This document shows positions 19,653-27,087 of a stretch of DNA of 49,153 nucleotides, one piece after another (positions within the stretch are counted from its first letter, which is position 1; every line of letters begins with the position of its first letter). The notes under the pieces are model-generated. The model searched no databases and had not been told where the DNA came from. It was given only the letters and a program-made list of their open reading frames with translations. The DNA lies in NCBI GenBank assembly GCA_029238935.1, contig JAQZBN010000052.1:1-49153 (forward strand), read 5' to 3'. This stretch comes from Herbinix sp. GTDB taxonomy: Bacteria; Bacillota; Clostridia; Lachnospirales; Lachnospiraceae. The position numbers and the translations under genes were made by a program.

Positions 19653-22133
19653 TTATATCAATGTCATAATTTCTGAAGTATTCGCCAAAGATTTATCATC
19701 CTCTATCATTTTACCTTGCAAGTCCGCTTTATTTCCTTCGAAACCAGGTATGCATTGGTAATAATTGACATCCTTTTGGGCTTTACTATGGTTAAATACT
19801 CGCACCTTATAACGGCCATCATCGTTTAGCATAGCAACAACCTCAAACAACGGATCTGGAAAACAAAGTACACTTTTACCCATAACATCCGGTTTTTTCG
19901 TCAATAGCTGTGTTAGGAACGGTTCATTTTTTCTACTATTGTATAGAGGAAGATTACCTTCTTCATAATCACCCCGATGGGTTACAAGAGAATAGGTCAG
20001 TTGAGATGTTCCCTTCAGCGGTTGATTCCCCCACCAGAAGCCTGCATGATATCCAAAGGCTTGTGTAATGGAGAATTGATGATCAACCAGAGAATATCCC
20101 GTGATACGGTCACACAGAATTCCTAAGCCACAGTTATCTTCAGGATCATAAAAATCAATATATTGATGCAATATGGTATTCTTGATTTCATCCCAGCCTT
20201 CAAATCTGGTATCATAAATTTCACTGGTATAGTTTTCAAAAGGAGCATGTTTTGTAATTACAAAGTCCTCCATTGGCAAAGAGATGTGAACTCCCAATTT
20301 ATAATCCTCTCTGCAGCTGGAACGTTTTGTACCATAAAACTCTTCGCCGTCTTTTGGAGCATTCGGATATCCAATCTTTGTCTCTTGATCAAACATGGTT
20401 CTACTGGTAAAATCAATCTTCTTATCACCTTCTCGAACTTCAGCTATCGTCTCAAAGCGTATACCCTCAAACTCACCTTTAAACTTTATTACTGAACAAA
20501 TCGGACCATTGATCAGCATTTCATGTTCAACCACGCAATCTAGATTTGAAACAAATCTATCTTGATCCACCAAAAAACCTTTCAGAATACCAATCGGTTC
20601 CTCTCCGGAAACAAATTCTTTTCCAAGCTCCTTATCGCAAAGACTTATAACAGCTCCTCCTCTTGCCAAGTCAAAAATTACTGTAAGCATCGAAGTTTCC
20701 ACTGTTATGGTGTTTTGATTACTCACCTTAGCGATGCAATTCATTGGATCCGATGGCTTGTTGATCAATTTTACACAATATGTGTTATATCCTATTCCTT
20801 CCATTGTTGCTACAAAATAAAGCTTAGCAGCCGCTATACTTTCATCTGCATGTTTTCTTTCGATCTTCCATTGTGCTTCACATCGATTTCCATCACAATC
20901 ATAAACCTCCAAAGCAAAACAACCGCTCGGTAAAGAGATCATTACCTCTGCCAGATCCGTTCTTTTCGTTCCAACCGTGTTATAAACACGAATGTATCTC
21001 ACCAGGGTTCCCCTTTGATCCACCCCTGCACAATCCCGCATCTTGTCATAGATCGCATCTTCTATTTCAGTAAGAAGCTTCTGTCCCTGGGTAGTTAGAT
21101 AATCTGCGCGAAATGCCCAAGTCTTTAAGGGACTGCCCGGAGTAGTAGCGCAGATAAAACCATCATGGTGTTGAGATAACATAAGCATATCCCAGGAATT
21201 TTTTAATTTGTCTCTGGCAGCGGCGATCTCAAAACCTTCGATCTCCGCCATTGCTAATAGCTTTTCAATCTGAAGCGTACGGTTCTCAAGTGCTCTCACC
21301 TTTCCACACATCTGCGAAAGAGTAATATTTCCCCATGGAAGTGTACATAAAATAGATTCTTGAGAAAATCTAACCTCCCCTTCCAAATCCTCGCCAAACC
21401 GGTTAAAATATTCTCTCCAGGTTACATACTCTACCGGAAATCCTCCAAGCAAAGGATGTGCACTCCAGCCCAGATCCTGCAGACACATACCAACCGGATG
21501 CTTAATTCCATTTTTGACACACTTATCTGCAAAGTTTTGAATTAAAGAATACTCATATCCAGCTGCTTCCGTTGCACTGCAGCTTACCAGTTCCTCGCAA
21601 TCATATCTGGGAACCGCCGGCAAGCCAGATCCATCTGCGGAGGTCAGCCGGATCATTCCCCCTTTCATGGGACCCATGTAGCCGCCCCACGCGGTTGGAT
21701 TTTTTAGACTCATTCGTTTATAGCCAAGCTTCTTACAAATCTGCGGCAAAGCCGAGGTAAAACAAGGTTCCTGAACCGCATAAGTATCTACCACTACATC
21801 GCCAAAGTGTTTATGTATTAATTCAACACCACGGATTAATTGCCTAATATTGCTCTCACCATTGATTGCCCAACAAAACGGTTGTGCATAACTTCCGCTG
21901 ATAAGCTCAACTCGATCCGCTGTTTTCTCATCACTTACAAAATGCTGCAATCTTTGATAAACTTCATTATTGTGTATTCTGAGATACTCCCAACTCTCAG
22001 GCTCAATTTCCAAACTTAATTTCCATTCCTGATGTCGATCCATAGCATCCAGGATATCTTCCCAAGAACCCACCGGCATATGGCCCTCAATGCCGCCATG
22101 ATAACCATCCACAAAATATAATTTCTCCGCCAT
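19653..22133 (-). CDS. Divergent GH38-like protein lacking the canonical catalytic residues
   Basis: An 826-aa protein without a signal peptide. GH38 relationship is seen in NGESNIRQLIRGVELIHKHF (compare SGESFVRQILYGTEYYEEHF in the neighbour), SALPQICKKLGYKR and QHHDGFICATTPGS (His323 equivalent to the zinc His). In my hand alignment with 16478-19633, the zinc HxD motif becomes YHGG (residues 11-14), the nucleophile EPD becomes QPF (Phe86), and the acid/base WLPD becomes YAVQ (Gln121, next to Glu122). The fold therefore seems conserved but the chemistry altered or lost. It is the first gene of a two-gene unit with the canonical enzyme, behind a well-formed promoter with an inverted repeat at 22278-22300. 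It may be a new GH38-like clade with other specificity or a binding protein. Confidence 0.85.
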   Translation of the reverse strand: MAEKLYFVDGYHGGIEGHMPVGSWEDILDAMDRHQEWKLSLEIEPESWEYLRIHNNEVYQRLQHFVSDEKTADRVELISGSYAQPFCWAINGESNIRQLIRGVELIHKHFGDVVVDTYAVQEPCFTSALPQICKKLGYKRMSLKNPTAWGGYMGPMKGGMIRLTSADGSGLPAVPRYDCEELVSCSATEAAGYEYSLIQNFADKCVKNGIKHPVGMCLQDLGWSAHPLLGGFPVEYVTWREYFNRFGEDLEGEVRFSQESILCTLPWGNITLSQMCGKVRALENRTLQIEKLLAMAEIEGFEIAAARDKLKNSWDMLMLSQHHDGFICATTPGSPLKTWAFRADYLTTQGQKLLTEIEDAIYDKMRDCAGVDQRGTLVRYIRVYNTVGTKRTDLAEVMISLPSGCFALEVYDCDGNRCEAQWKIERKHADESIAAAKLYFVATMEGIGYNTYCVKLINKPSDPMNCIAKVSNQNTITVETSMLTVIFDLARGGAVISLCDKELGKEFVSGEEPIGILKGFLVDQDRFVSNLDCVVEHEMLINGPICSVIKFKGEFEGIRFETIAEVREGDKKIDFTSRTMFDQETKIGYPNAPKDGEEFYGTKRSSCREDYKLGVHISLPMEDFVITKHAPFENYTSEIYDTRFEGWDEIKNTILHQYIDFYDPEDNCGLGILCDRITGYSLVDHQFSITQAFGYHAGFWWGNQPLKGTSQLTYSLVTHRGDYEEGNLPLYNSRKNEPFLTQLLTKKPDVMGKSVLCFPDPLFEVVAMLNDDGRYKVRVFNHSKAQKDVNYYQCIPGFEGNKADLQGKMIEDDKSLANTSEIMTLI

Positions 22134-22277
22134 CTCTCGCTCTCCCTGTCAATTTTACATTTCAATCAATCGAAGTTTATTCTTATTAAAAATAGTCCTA
22201 AGCCCATTGACTTTTCACAGTTTCAATTAACCAATATTATTATTTACACAAATTAACTAATGTTTAATTATTTATTT

Positions 22278-22300
22278 AATGTATACTTTATTTATACATT
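22278..22300. promoter_or_regulatory. Perfect inverted repeat, probable operator of the GH38-like operon
   Basis: AATGTATA and TATACATT are perfect 8-base inverted arms separated by 7 bases. The repeat begins immediately downstream of the minus-strand -10 box (22301-22306), so it covers the expected transcription start, a classic repressor position. The TATACTTT element shared with the two regulator promoters overlaps it (22282-22289). I infer binding by one or both GntR/LacI-type regulators encoded in the locus. Confidence 0.65.
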
Positions 22301-22329
22301 ATTATATGACTAATTATTTTGAAAATCAA
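22301..22329 (-). promoter_or_regulatory. Sigma-A type promoter of the GH38-like/GH38 operon
   Basis: On the minus strand TTGATT (22324-22329) and TATAAT (22301-22306) are separated by exactly 17 bases, a near-consensus housekeeping promoter. It lies about 170 bases before the ATG at 22133 and abuts the inverted repeat 22278-22300. The rest of the 630-base intergenic region between 22133 and 22764 is AT-rich and holds no credible gene. Confidence 0.65.
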
Positions 22330-22655
22330 TATAAACTTCGATTTCGAATATATTTTATCCATAATGTATATATTGCCAATGTTTTTTTGTATATTTACTA
22401 CAAATCCTCGTACACCATAAACGATTTTTCACAACATTATGAATACAATATTTTTACAAATAAAAACATACTTTAAATTTTATTTCATAAATTTTTCCTT
22501 TTTAGTAACACCCTTACCAGTCTAATAAATCTTTACTCCGTTAATTACACCGTACCTTTGAACAAAAATTCAATCTTTAAGATGGTAGAGTAGCGATATT
22601 TCCATACAGTATAACGCGATAATCCACTCTATCCTCTGGTTATTAATATATTATC

Positions 22656-22685
22656 TTGACTTTTTCAAATAATAATGTATACTTT
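22656..22685 (+). promoter_or_regulatory. Promoter/operator of the first GntR-LacI regulator
   Basis: TTGACT (22656-22661) and TATACT (22678-22683) are spaced by 16 bases. The stretch from the -35 box through TATACTTT is almost identical to that before the second regulator gene (31446-31475), including the spacer TTTTCAAATA. Spacer conservation beyond the promoter boxes suggests a protein-binding site and hence autoregulation. The start codon of the regulator is about 80 bases downstream. Confidence 0.6.
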
Positions 22686-22763
22686 TATTAGACTAAATTC
22701 AAATATACATAGTTTCACGATGAAAGGTTTGAATAAATTACTATAATAAGAGGAGGGTTACAT

Positions 22764-23828
22764 TTGGAGAATGAATTAAAATACGAAATTGTAAAACAAG
22801 CAATATTAAACCAGATACAAGCCGGAGAACTTCGTCCCGGAGATAAACTACCAAACGAAGAAGATTTTATGAAGCAATTTAGTGTAAGCGGAATCACAAT
22901 TAGGAAAGCTTTAACAGAACTTGCTAACGAAGGTCATATTGTCAGAATTAAAAGAAAAGGTACTTTCGTAAACTCAGTTGAAGCTGCAGATAATCCTAGC
23001 CATTTAATTGCATTAATATTATCCGCAGAAGATTATTACGATGTTTCTTATATGAAGATTATAAAAGGCGCTCAGCAAATGGCCGCCGAATTCAATTACT
23101 CCTTAATTGTGGAATGGAGCAACGAAAACCTTGCTACCGAGTTAGCGTCCATAAGAAAAATGCTGGATCGGAATGTGGACGGATTTTTAATCTATCCCTT
23201 TGATCCCATCAAAAGTGTTGATAACTACAGATTAATCGAACAAAAAGGTATTCCATATGTATTATTAGATCGTTATGATGTTGATCACCCCTGCTATTTT
23301 TCCGGATGTAATAATCATGATGGTGCGATACTCGCGACAAAAGAATTAATACGGTTGAAACATACCAAAATAAAATTTGCCAGCTACCACTTCTTCCTAA
23401 AATCAGAACAGGAACGTTTCGACGGTTATTGCAGTGCTATGCGCCAGGCAGGGCTTCCGGTCACAGATGAAAATATACTCACCAATATTAATTACGATAT
23501 ACTGGCAGAGAAAATTCGAAACCATGACATTACCGCATTGTTTTGCAGCAATGACAAGCTTGCAATCAATATAGCAAAACAACTATTTGATCGTGGAATT
23601 AAAATCCCTCAAGAGTTATCTATTATGGGCTTCGATGATTGGGATAATTCTCACGGCTTGCCAATCGAATTATCTACCATTCGTCAAGCATTTGAAGAAA
23701 TCGGCAGCAACGCCGCTAATTTGCTTATTAATGCTATTCAGAAGAGAATACAAGGTGGGAATACAAAAGTATTATCCGGAGTTACCTTAATATCCAGAGA
23801 TTCTACCTCTGAAAATCCATACGCATAA
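22764..23828 (+). CDS. Transcription regulator: GntR DNA-binding domain fused to a LacI-type sugar-binding domain
   Basis: A 354-aa regulator. Residues 1-70 are a GntR winged helix (LRPGDKLPNEEDFMKQFSVS, then GITIRKALTELANEGHIVRI and KRKGTFVN). Residues of about 80-350 are a periplasmic-binding-like effector domain of the LacI/GalR class (KIIKGAQQMAAEFNYSLIVE, LDRNVDGFLIYPFDP, IMGFDDWDNSHGLP, LSTIRQAFEEIG). This is the AraR-like layout, usually a repressor released by a sugar. The start is TTG at 22764 with AGGAGGG 6 bases upstream. It is a close paralogue of 31570-32634; both end in ENPYA. It is transcribed divergently from the GH38-like operon. The effector is likely a sugar from the locus glycan, which is inference. 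Confidence 0.93.
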   Translation: MENELKYEIVKQAILNQIQAGELRPGDKLPNEEDFMKQFSVSGITIRKALTELANEGHIVRIKRKGTFVNSVEAADNPSHLIALILSAEDYYDVSYMKIIKGAQQMAAEFNYSLIVEWSNENLATELASIRKMLDRNVDGFLIYPFDPIKSVDNYRLIEQKGIPYVLLDRYDVDHPCYFSGCNNHDGAILATKELIRLKHTKIKFASYHFFLKSEQERFDGYCSAMRQAGLPVTDENILTNINYDILAEKIRNHDITALFCSNDKLAINIAKQLFDRGIKIPQELSIMGFDDWDNSHGLPIELSTIRQAFEEIGSNAANLLINAIQKRIQGGNTKVLSGVTLISRDSTSENPYA

Positions 23829-24317
23829 TAAAGAAATTCATTTTGAAGTAATACAATTTGAAATAATTCATTTCGAAATAATAGTCATAATTAAATATTT
23901 CATACTGAAATATTTCACAACAAGATAATTCTGATGAAATAATTCACAACGATATAATAGCCAACGATATAACTTATATCGATATAATCCTAACGAAGCA
24001 ATTCGTGATGCAATTTTTCACAATACAATAATTCATAGCGAAATATTATAGTGTAATAATTGATATCGAAAATTCATAACGAAATATCATAACAAAATAA
24101 TTGATAATGAAATAATTGATAATGAAATAATTCAACGATATTACTCATATCGATATAATCATAACAAAGCAATTCGTGAAGCATTTTTTCACAATTCAAT
24201 AATTCATAGCGAAATATTATAACGAAATAATTGATAGTGAAAATTCATAACGAAATAATTGATAACGAAATAATTCATGATGATACAACTCATCAGTAGA
24301 AAGGAAGTAATATACAA
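23829..24317. repeat. Array of ~16-bp AT-rich tandem repeats with an internal ~125-bp duplication
   Basis: The space between the first regulator and the SGNH hydrolase gene is filled with degenerate copies of a roughly 16-base unit of the form GAAATAATTCATAACG. A longer block is duplicated: about 23962-24086 recurs at about 24133-24256, roughly 170 bases apart, with only scattered differences. No gene is seen. The SGNH gene has its own AAAGGAAG ribosome site just after the array ends. Confidence 0.8.
23962..24256. repeat. Direct duplication of ~125 bp inside the 16-bp array
   Basis: Copy one (about 23962-24086) and copy two (about 24133-24256) both start CAACGATATxACxxATATCG, share AGCAATTCGTGA, TTTTTCACAAT, AATAATTCATAGCGAAATAT and end near AATTCATAACGAAAT. 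The two copies bracket short 16-base units, which suggests slippage or unequal crossing-over after the short array already existed. Confidence 0.75.
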
Positions 24318-25319
24318 ATGAAATTTGATTTTTTAACAATGAGCTTACGCCACGGACTTTTTCACCAAGAGCAGGATGGAATCTCTTGTTTCCTCCCCGG
24401 CAGTGCAATCAGTGTCTGCTTTCAAGGAAGAGAGATCACGGTAGAAATTGAAGATATGAGCATAAATGGGAAAAGCTGGATAAACGCCTATATCGACGAT
24501 CTCCCGGTGCGGGTTTTCCGAATAGATCCAGAGAACAAAATTTATCAGTTGGCCGATGACCTTGATGATACTCCTCATACATTAACACTGCAAAAACGTA
24601 CCGAAGCAGGTTTTGGAACCATCAAATTTGTTAATTTAACTGCGGAAAACGGACATTTTACGACTCCTCCGTCTCCTCTCCCTCATCAAATTATGGTGAT
24701 TGGTGATTCTATTACCTGTGGTTACGGTAACGAAGCTCATATCCCATGTGATTGCGACGCTTCCCGCGAAAATAACGCTTTAGCATATAGTTCCTTGATA
24801 GGTCAGTTTTTAAATTCTGAAACTCTGATCGTCGGTGCTTCCGGTACCGGTTGTTATCAGAATTTTGGTGGATTTAAAGAAGGCCGCATGTCTGATTATT
24901 TCATGAATATCATATGTCCTGATTTAGACCAAAAAGCTATGGACAAATTTCTGCCTGAAGTAATTGTGATTAATCTTGGTACAAATGACTGGTCCGCACC
25001 AATTGATCCTACCGATTATACAAATAGATACCACGAAATGATTGATTTTATTCGTCTTAGGTATCCATCCGCTGAGCTATTCTGTGTCATCGGCCCAATG
25101 ACAGACGGTCCAAGCAAGCACTTAGAAGCTCTGGTAAAAACCGTCAACGAAGCAGGCGATACTCATGTTCATTTCATGGAATTCCCTCTTATCAAGCGAC
25201 CAGAGGATGGAATGGGTGGCAGTGGTCACCCCTCTATCAAAAAGCATCGTCAAATGGCAGTGCAATTATCAGAAAAGATCTGTCAGGTATGCAAAGACTT
25301 TACACTAACGATTAGTTAA
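24318..25319 (+). CDS. SGNH hydrolase, CE2-like carbohydrate acetylesterase
   Basis: A 333-aa protein without a signal peptide. An N-terminal beta-sandwich (about 1-115) precedes the SGNH domain, as in CE2 acetylesterases. Block I is VIGDSITCGYGN (Ser131), block II GASGTGCYQN, block III NLGTNDW (Asn223) and block V GSGHPS (His304). The expected reaction is removal of acetyl groups from a sugar, in the cytoplasm. It follows the first regulator on the same strand after a 489-base repeat array. A shared transcript is possible, but the array may hold its own promoter. The second SGNH protein (30082-31098) has the same layout but low overall similarity. Substrate is inferred from the glycosidase context. 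Confidence 0.88.
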   Translation: MKFDFLTMSLRHGLFHQEQDGISCFLPGSAISVCFQGREITVEIEDMSINGKSWINAYIDDLPVRVFRIDPENKIYQLADDLDDTPHTLTLQKRTEAGFGTIKFVNLTAENGHFTTPPSPLPHQIMVIGDSITCGYGNEAHIPCDCDASRENNALAYSSLIGQFLNSETLIVGASGTGCYQNFGGFKEGRMSDYFMNIICPDLDQKAMDKFLPEVIVINLGTNDWSAPIDPTDYTNRYHEMIDFIRLRYPSAELFCVIGPMTDGPSKHLEALVKTVNEAGDTHVHFMEFPLIKRPEDGMGGSGHPSIKKHRQMAVQLSEKICQVCKDFTLTIS

Positions 25320-25479
25320 TTTTTCTATCATAAACGATGCAACAAACCATCCCATGATACATAATAACTATTACACATAGCAACCATAGTTCATTCGATT
25401 TATTACACACCATTTATCATACTTTATACTTAAAATCAATAAGCAATACTGTAAAATCCTATAAAATATCAGAAGTCAT

Positions 25480-25612
25480 ATTTAGTACCATAAAACATAT
25501 GCATTACTGGAAACCATATACAATAACGTAAATCATATGTAATAACAAAAAATCATACCTAATAACAAAAATCATAAATCATACGTATTAACAAAAAATC
25601 ATACGTAATACC
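25480..25612. repeat. Short ~20-bp tandem repeats before a terminator
   Basis: Degenerate copies of a unit of the form AAATCATACGTAATAACAAA run up to the terminator at 25615. At least four units are clear (from about 25530), and earlier looser copies contain CATATG or CATATA cores. The remaining bases of the 25320-25770 gap hold the terminator and AT-rich sequence without a gene. Confidence 0.65.
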
Positions 25613-25614
25613 GA

Positions 25615-25646
25615 AAAAGATGCGGATTTTAAAGTCCGCATCTTTT
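25615..25646. terminator. Bidirectional rho-independent terminator between convergent genes
   Basis: AAAAGATGCGGA and TCCGCATCTTTT form a perfect 12-bp stem around an 8-base loop, with A and T runs on the outer sides, so it can end transcription in both directions. It lies between the SGNH gene ending at 25319 (plus) and the DUF1861-like gene ending at 25771 (minus). Confidence 0.85.
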
Positions 25647-25770
25647 AATATCAGGGCAGAAAGTGAGAGCTGTTTAAAATTCATACTTTAGTCATAAATC
25701 CCAAACAACTCTCTTTTCCTTGCTGTCCCGCATTATTAATTCAATTCTCTTAAAACCACATCATAAAATT

Positions 25771-26724
25771 TTACTTTTCTACTATTGCTCCAAATCCTTC
25801 AAAAGGATAGGGAATTACAGTTCGACCTTCCTGGCAGTCACCAATACCACTATACAAATCCACATTTCCATCCTGACGCATGACAATACCCGAGGTAAAG
25901 GCACAGTCAATCAGATTAGGCATCTTGGCAGGTCCTTTGGGATAGCAGTTACGAGTCCCTATAACCTTAAAATCTTCAACAATTCTAGTGTTCGGATCCA
26001 TAACAAAGGACATATTCATATAAGAAGACACCTTTTCTCCTTCCTGCTGATCTATATAACTAATATGTCCAATGACACCTATTTTACCGCTCGCAAGAAG
26101 ATATGCTTGATTACATCCACCCCATTCGCCCGGTCCAAACAGCCCTTCAACATAAGGTGCCTTCTCAATCACATCATTTGTCAGATCCTTCAAGGTATCA
26201 ACAATTGCAAATCCAACCATAGATTCACAACCATATAGTTTTTGAATTTCTTCATTTCGAGGTCTCGAGAAAACCCCAATCCTTCCATCTGCCAGTTCCA
26301 CCAACCGAATATCTTTCATATAATCAGGACCTGTTGTAAAATAATACATATCATGAATATTTACCCCTTTATAAAAATATCCATAATAGGTATCCAATTG
26401 TCCAGACTTAACCTTTACATGGGTTCCTCCGAGAACCAGTTCTTTATGTATCTTGCTAATATATGGATCTTCTAATTGATAAATCATGGTGTCAGGCACC
26501 AGAGTCCACTCATCTTTACCACACTCTTCAAAGAGACGGACCCAAGAGCGCATCCATTCGCTTCTTCTTTCAACGCGGCCATATAGATATCGTTTGCCTT
26601 CCCACCAAAACGGCAAGGAACAATTATAAACATCATAACCCTCTGTACCATAAAACTTAAGGGTAACCGCTTCACTAAGTTTAAAATTTTCTTCAAATCT
26701 TTTTCTTTCTTCTTTAATATTCAT
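25771..26724 (-). CDS. DUF1861 / GH130-like five-bladed propeller protein
   Basis: A 317-aa protein without a signal peptide. Repeated short motifs (LEDPYISKIHKELVLGGTHV, LVELADGRIGVFSRPR, GEWGGCNQAYLLASGKIGVI, CAFTSGIVMRQDGNVDLYSG) indicate a five-bladed beta-propeller. From memory it matches DUF1861, a family related to GH130 mannoside phosphorylases and GH43-type folds. It could be a mannoside phosphorylase or hydrolase, but no catalytic residue can be assigned here. I place the start at ATG 26724 (MNIKEERKRF) because AAGGAGTG lies about 9 bases before it; a reading 17 codons longer lacks a ribosome site. It is downstream of the GH38 gene 27088-30063, separated by a palindrome-bearing repeat array. 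Confidence 0.75.
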   Translation of the reverse strand: MNIKEERKRFEENFKLSEAVTLKFYGTEGYDVYNCSLPFWWEGKRYLYGRVERRSEWMRSWVRLFEECGKDEWTLVPDTMIYQLEDPYISKIHKELVLGGTHVKVKSGQLDTYYGYFYKGVNIHDMYYFTTGPDYMKDIRLVELADGRIGVFSRPRNEEIQKLYGCESMVGFAIVDTLKDLTNDVIEKAPYVEGLFGPGEWGGCNQAYLLASGKIGVIGHISYIDQQEGEKVSSYMNMSFVMDPNTRIVEDFKVIGTRNCYPKGPAKMPNLIDCAFTSGIVMRQDGNVDLYSGIGDCQEGRTVIPYPFEGFGAIVEK

Positions 26725-26784
26725 ACTAGTTTTCACTCCTTTTCTTACGCTGCTACTATTCAAAGTGAGTTTCATTCAAAATGA

Positions 26785-27055
26785 ATTCGTACACAGCAAA
26801 ATGTTTTTAACATTCTTCGTCTACAACAAAGTGCTTTGCAACAAATTGTTTTAATTTTATTCGTCCACAACATAGTACTTTAACTAATTATTTAAACTTT
26901 ATTCTTCTACAGAAACTGTTTAATCTTTATTCATCCACAACAAGCGCTTTTAATTAATTGTTTAACTTTATTCACCCATAGCAAAGTGCTTTCAACAAAT
27001 TGTTTAAACTTTATCCATCCACAGCAAAGTACTTTTTACAATTGATTTAACTTTA
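26785..27055. repeat. ~42-bp tandem repeat array carrying AAAGTRCTTT palindromes
   Basis: About seven degenerate units of around 42 bases run from about 26785 to 27055, each with a CCACAR-type motif, a near-palindrome AAAGTRCTTT, a second palindrome like AACAAATTGTT, then ACTTTATT. Palindrome centres fall near 26832, 26876, 26916, 26945, 26987 and 27030, mostly 40-44 bases apart, about four DNA turns. The array fills most of the gap between the GH38 gene end (27088) and the DUF1861-like start (26724). Confidence 0.75.
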
Positions 27056-27087
27056 TTTATAAAAGCGATGTATCCCAATCCTTGTCA

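Noticed and set aside
22279..22476. Plus-strand open frame of 65 codons in the control region
   Set aside because: It starts on the TATACTTT/inverted-repeat element, is Tyr/Ile/Phe-rich as expected from random AT-rich DNA, and has no ribosome site.
26941..26992. CcpA cre sites in the 42-bp array
   Set aside because: The cores resemble cre but miss the outer TG and CA positions or the central CG, so they do not meet the consensus.
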